A stretch of DNA of 6,835 nt from Bdellovibrionales bacterium (GTDB lineage Bacteria; Bdellovibrionota; JAFGOL01): NCBI GenBank assembly GCA_022710165.1, contig JAKLHL010000075.1:1-6835 (forward strand), read 5' to 3'. Positions 5,177 to 6,835 of the stretch are shown one piece after another. A model generated the notes under the pieces. The model saw nothing but the letters and a program-made list of their open reading frames with translations, searched no databases and was not told the DNA's origin. The position numbers were made by a program, and so were the translations under genes. Within the stretch, counting starts at the first letter, position 1. Every line of letters begins with the position of its first letter.

Positions 5177-6835
5177 ATGTTTAAATTCGTATTAACACTT
5201 TTGTTCCCTGTGATGGTCTTTGCTTCTGATTATTCAGAAGGCTTAGAGGCTATGCGTGAAAGGAAGTATGAGAGGGCAATAGATAAATTCACAGCGGCCC
5301 TTGATAAGGACGTGATGAAAGGTGTGGTCTCAGAGGCTAAAGTCAAGGAACAACTGGGAAAGGCGCAGACTGGTTATCTGGGTGCTCTTAATATAAAGAT
5401 CATGGAAGAGGATAAAGAGAAAAAATACAAGGATGCACTCAGGCTCGTAAACAAAGGCTTGAAGGTTGTCCCTGATAATCAAAAGCTGTTGAAGGCAAGA
5501 ACGGACTACGAAGAAAAGATAAAGGACCTGGAGGCAAAGGTCGAGGAGGGAAAGGCCCTCATAAACAACAAGGATTGGGAAGCCGCTTATGTTTACTTCC
5601 AAAAACTTCGCCCATACGAGGACACACTAAGTTCAATAGAGTCCAATTACGAGAAGGCCAGGGACGAGATAATGGACGGCCATTCAAAACAGGCAGAACT
5701 ATACGAGAAGAACTATGATTTTATCTCTGCTAAAAAAGAATATGAAAAAGCGCTCAGCTATGATCCGAAAGATAAAAGTTTGAAAAAAGAGATAGAGGCT
5801 ATTAATAAAAGGATAAGCGCGCAAGAGACCTATCTTAAGGCCAAGGCCCTCTCTGAGAAGGGGCAAAAGGAACAGGCTTATGAGATGCTAAAGGATGCCC
5901 ACAAGAACGACAAAGAGAATAAAGAGATAGTGATACTTATGGACGTACTTAAGGATGACATTGCAAGAAAGTGGATGGACAGTGCGATAGCGCTCGAAGG
6001 CTCAGGCAGATATAAAGAAGCGTACCTTACTATAACAAAAGCCGAAGAGCTTAAGTCTGAGGCAAAGGATGTTAAACCCGTCATAGAGTCCGCCAAGAAA
6101 AGCATAACCTTGAACTATGCAAAGAGCCTCAGCGAGAAAGCACAGCAAGTCAATAATGATGAAGAGAGCGCTTACATTTATTATGTGGCATCATATGCCC
6201 TTAATTCAGAGGACAAAGCCGTCGAACAAAAGATAAAAGAGCTTGAAACGAATATAAAAGAGAAGACCTGCTATAACCTGAACATAAAGACCACGGTCTC
6301 ACCTAAGACGAATATAGACGGCGATATGGTCGTCTCTATAGATGATATGATAAAACGTGATCTTGCCGGGTTCTTCAAGGACAAGTGTATAAATATAGCT
6401 GAAGCAAAGGATGCCGACGGCCAGCTTATTAATACCATACTCACTTACAAGGCGGAGACTAAGGGGAACGTCCTCATGTCAAAGCTGGATGTTTCAGCCG
6501 ATGCTTCGGACCTTGTTACAAAGAAAGTGTTGTCCAGGGTAAGAAAGTTCGAGCTGTTCTCTGGCGAGGCTGACAAGAACAGCGAGGCCAAGGTCTCTAA
6601 AGACCTTACAGAGAAGGTCATAAGCAAACTTGTTTCAGAGATCAAAGACTCCAACCTTGAATACTATGGCGACAGGTACTATGTGCTTTTCAATTCAGCT
6701 AAAGATCCTAAAGCTAAGAAACAGAACGCAGTTAGGCTTTTCATGGCAAAAAGGTATCTTTCCGACGAGGATCTGTTCTGTGATAATGCTGTAGGCTACA
6801 TACTAAAGAATTACGGGGTTGATATAGAGAGGAAA
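5177..6835 (+). CDS. Exported TPR-repeat protein with unrecognised C-terminal domain (partial)
   Basis: An open frame of 553 codons without a stop runs to the window edge. GAGGAGG (5163-5169) lies 7 nt before the ATG. Residues 1-17 (MFKFVLTLLFPVMVFAS) are a short signal peptide with a probable cut at VFA/SDY. There is no lipobox Cys, so the product is likely periplasmic. Residues 18 to about 345 form about seven TPR-like helix pairs, near 18-45, 83-100, 121-150, 168-197, 217-247, 264-295 and 310-345, several with the E-A-x-x-x-x-x-K-A-L-x-x-D-P pattern (for example EYEKALSYDPKD at 188-199). Spacing is about 45-50 residues, longer than the classical 34, and the sequence is very rich in Lys and Glu. 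A different domain starts at about 365 (CYNLNIKTTVSP) with alternating strands and helices, which I cannot assign. Cys365, Cys404 and Cys535 are the only cysteines. A scaffold or assembly role in the envelope is only inferred. Confidence 0.88.
   Translation, partial: MFKFVLTLLFPVMVFASDYSEGLEAMRERKYERAIDKFTAALDKDVMKGVVSEAKVKEQLGKAQTGYLGALNIKIMEEDKEKKYKDALRLVNKGLKVVPDNQKLLKARTDYEEKIKDLEAKVEEGKALINNKDWEAAYVYFQKLRPYEDTLSSIESNYEKARDEIMDGHSKQAELYEKNYDFISAKKEYEKALSYDPKDKSLKKEIEAINKRISAQETYLKAKALSEKGQKEQAYEMLKDAHKNDKENKEIVILMDVLKDDIARKWMDSAIALEGSGRYKEAYLTITKAEELKSEAKDVKPVIESAKKSITLNYAKSLSEKAQQVNNDEESAYIYYVASYALNSEDKAVEQKIKELETNIKEKTCYNLNIKTTVSPKTNIDGDMVVSIDDMIKRDLAGFFKDKCINIAEAKDADGQLINTILTYKAETKGNVLMSKLDVSADASDLVTKKVLSRVRKFELFSGEADKNSEAKVSKDLTEKVISKLVSEIKDSNLEYYGDRYYVLFNSAKDPKAKKQNAVRLFMAKRYLSDEDLFCDNAVGYILKNYGVDIERK

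Noticed and set aside
5330..6654. Several minus-strand frames (near 5330-5602, 5878-6105, 6445-6654)
   Set aside because: All lie antisense to the continuous 553-codon exported TPR protein. Its Lys/Glu-rich codons give Ser/Leu/Phe-rich complements, which explains their membrane-like look.
1..6835. CRISPR array, transposase, integrase, toxin-antitoxin or defence genes
   Set aside because: No regularly spaced repeats and no matching protein motifs were seen on either strand. The only repeat of note is the tRNA 3'-end duplication.

Overview
The window is a housekeeping stretch of a diderm, probably rod-shaped bacterium. It holds the 3' part of a cell-elongation operon (mreC end, mreD, mrdA, rodA), a tRNA-Leu gene, and three envelope genes. 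Base composition is moderate, with many ATA (Ile) and AGG/AGA (Arg) codons. A PBP2/RodA pair plus several exported or membrane proteins suggests a Gram-negative, perhaps a deltaproteobacterial-type lineage or a related candidate phylum. I cannot place it more precisely from this sequence.

Positions 1-3646 form one tightly packed plus-strand operon. mreC and mreD overlap by ATGA, mreD and mrdA are 1 nt apart, and mrdA and rodA are 3 nt apart, with rodA starting at TTG. MreC and MreD are membrane parts of the elongasome. RodA polymerises glycan strands from lipid II and PBP2 crosslinks them, so the whole block builds the side wall of a rod. All diagnostic residues are present: PBP2 S340xxK, S395xD and KTG551-553, and RodA Asp165 and SYGGT. 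PBP2 also has a Cys/Cys/His/Cys set that fits the zinc site known in this class.

Positions 3647-4404 carry a class II tRNA-Leu(CAA) with encoded CCA, then a small secreted protein of 144 residues. This small gene is followed by a decayed copy of the T-loop and 3' end of the same tRNA plus its downstream flank (29 of 37 positions identical, 518 bp apart). The layout of intact tRNA, cargo gene and tRNA 3'-end remnant resembles a very small integrated element or a tandem duplication. It is the most unusual structure in the window.

Positions 4405-5143 hold a five-helix membrane protein of the conserved-TM-helix/MscS-related type. It ends straight after an MscS-like pore helix and is closed by a strong hairpin terminator.

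Positions 5177-6835 hold the first 553 codons of an exported protein made of about seven TPR-like helical repeats and an unrecognised C-terminal domain. It runs off the window. I found no CRISPR array, transposase, integrase or recognisable defence system.
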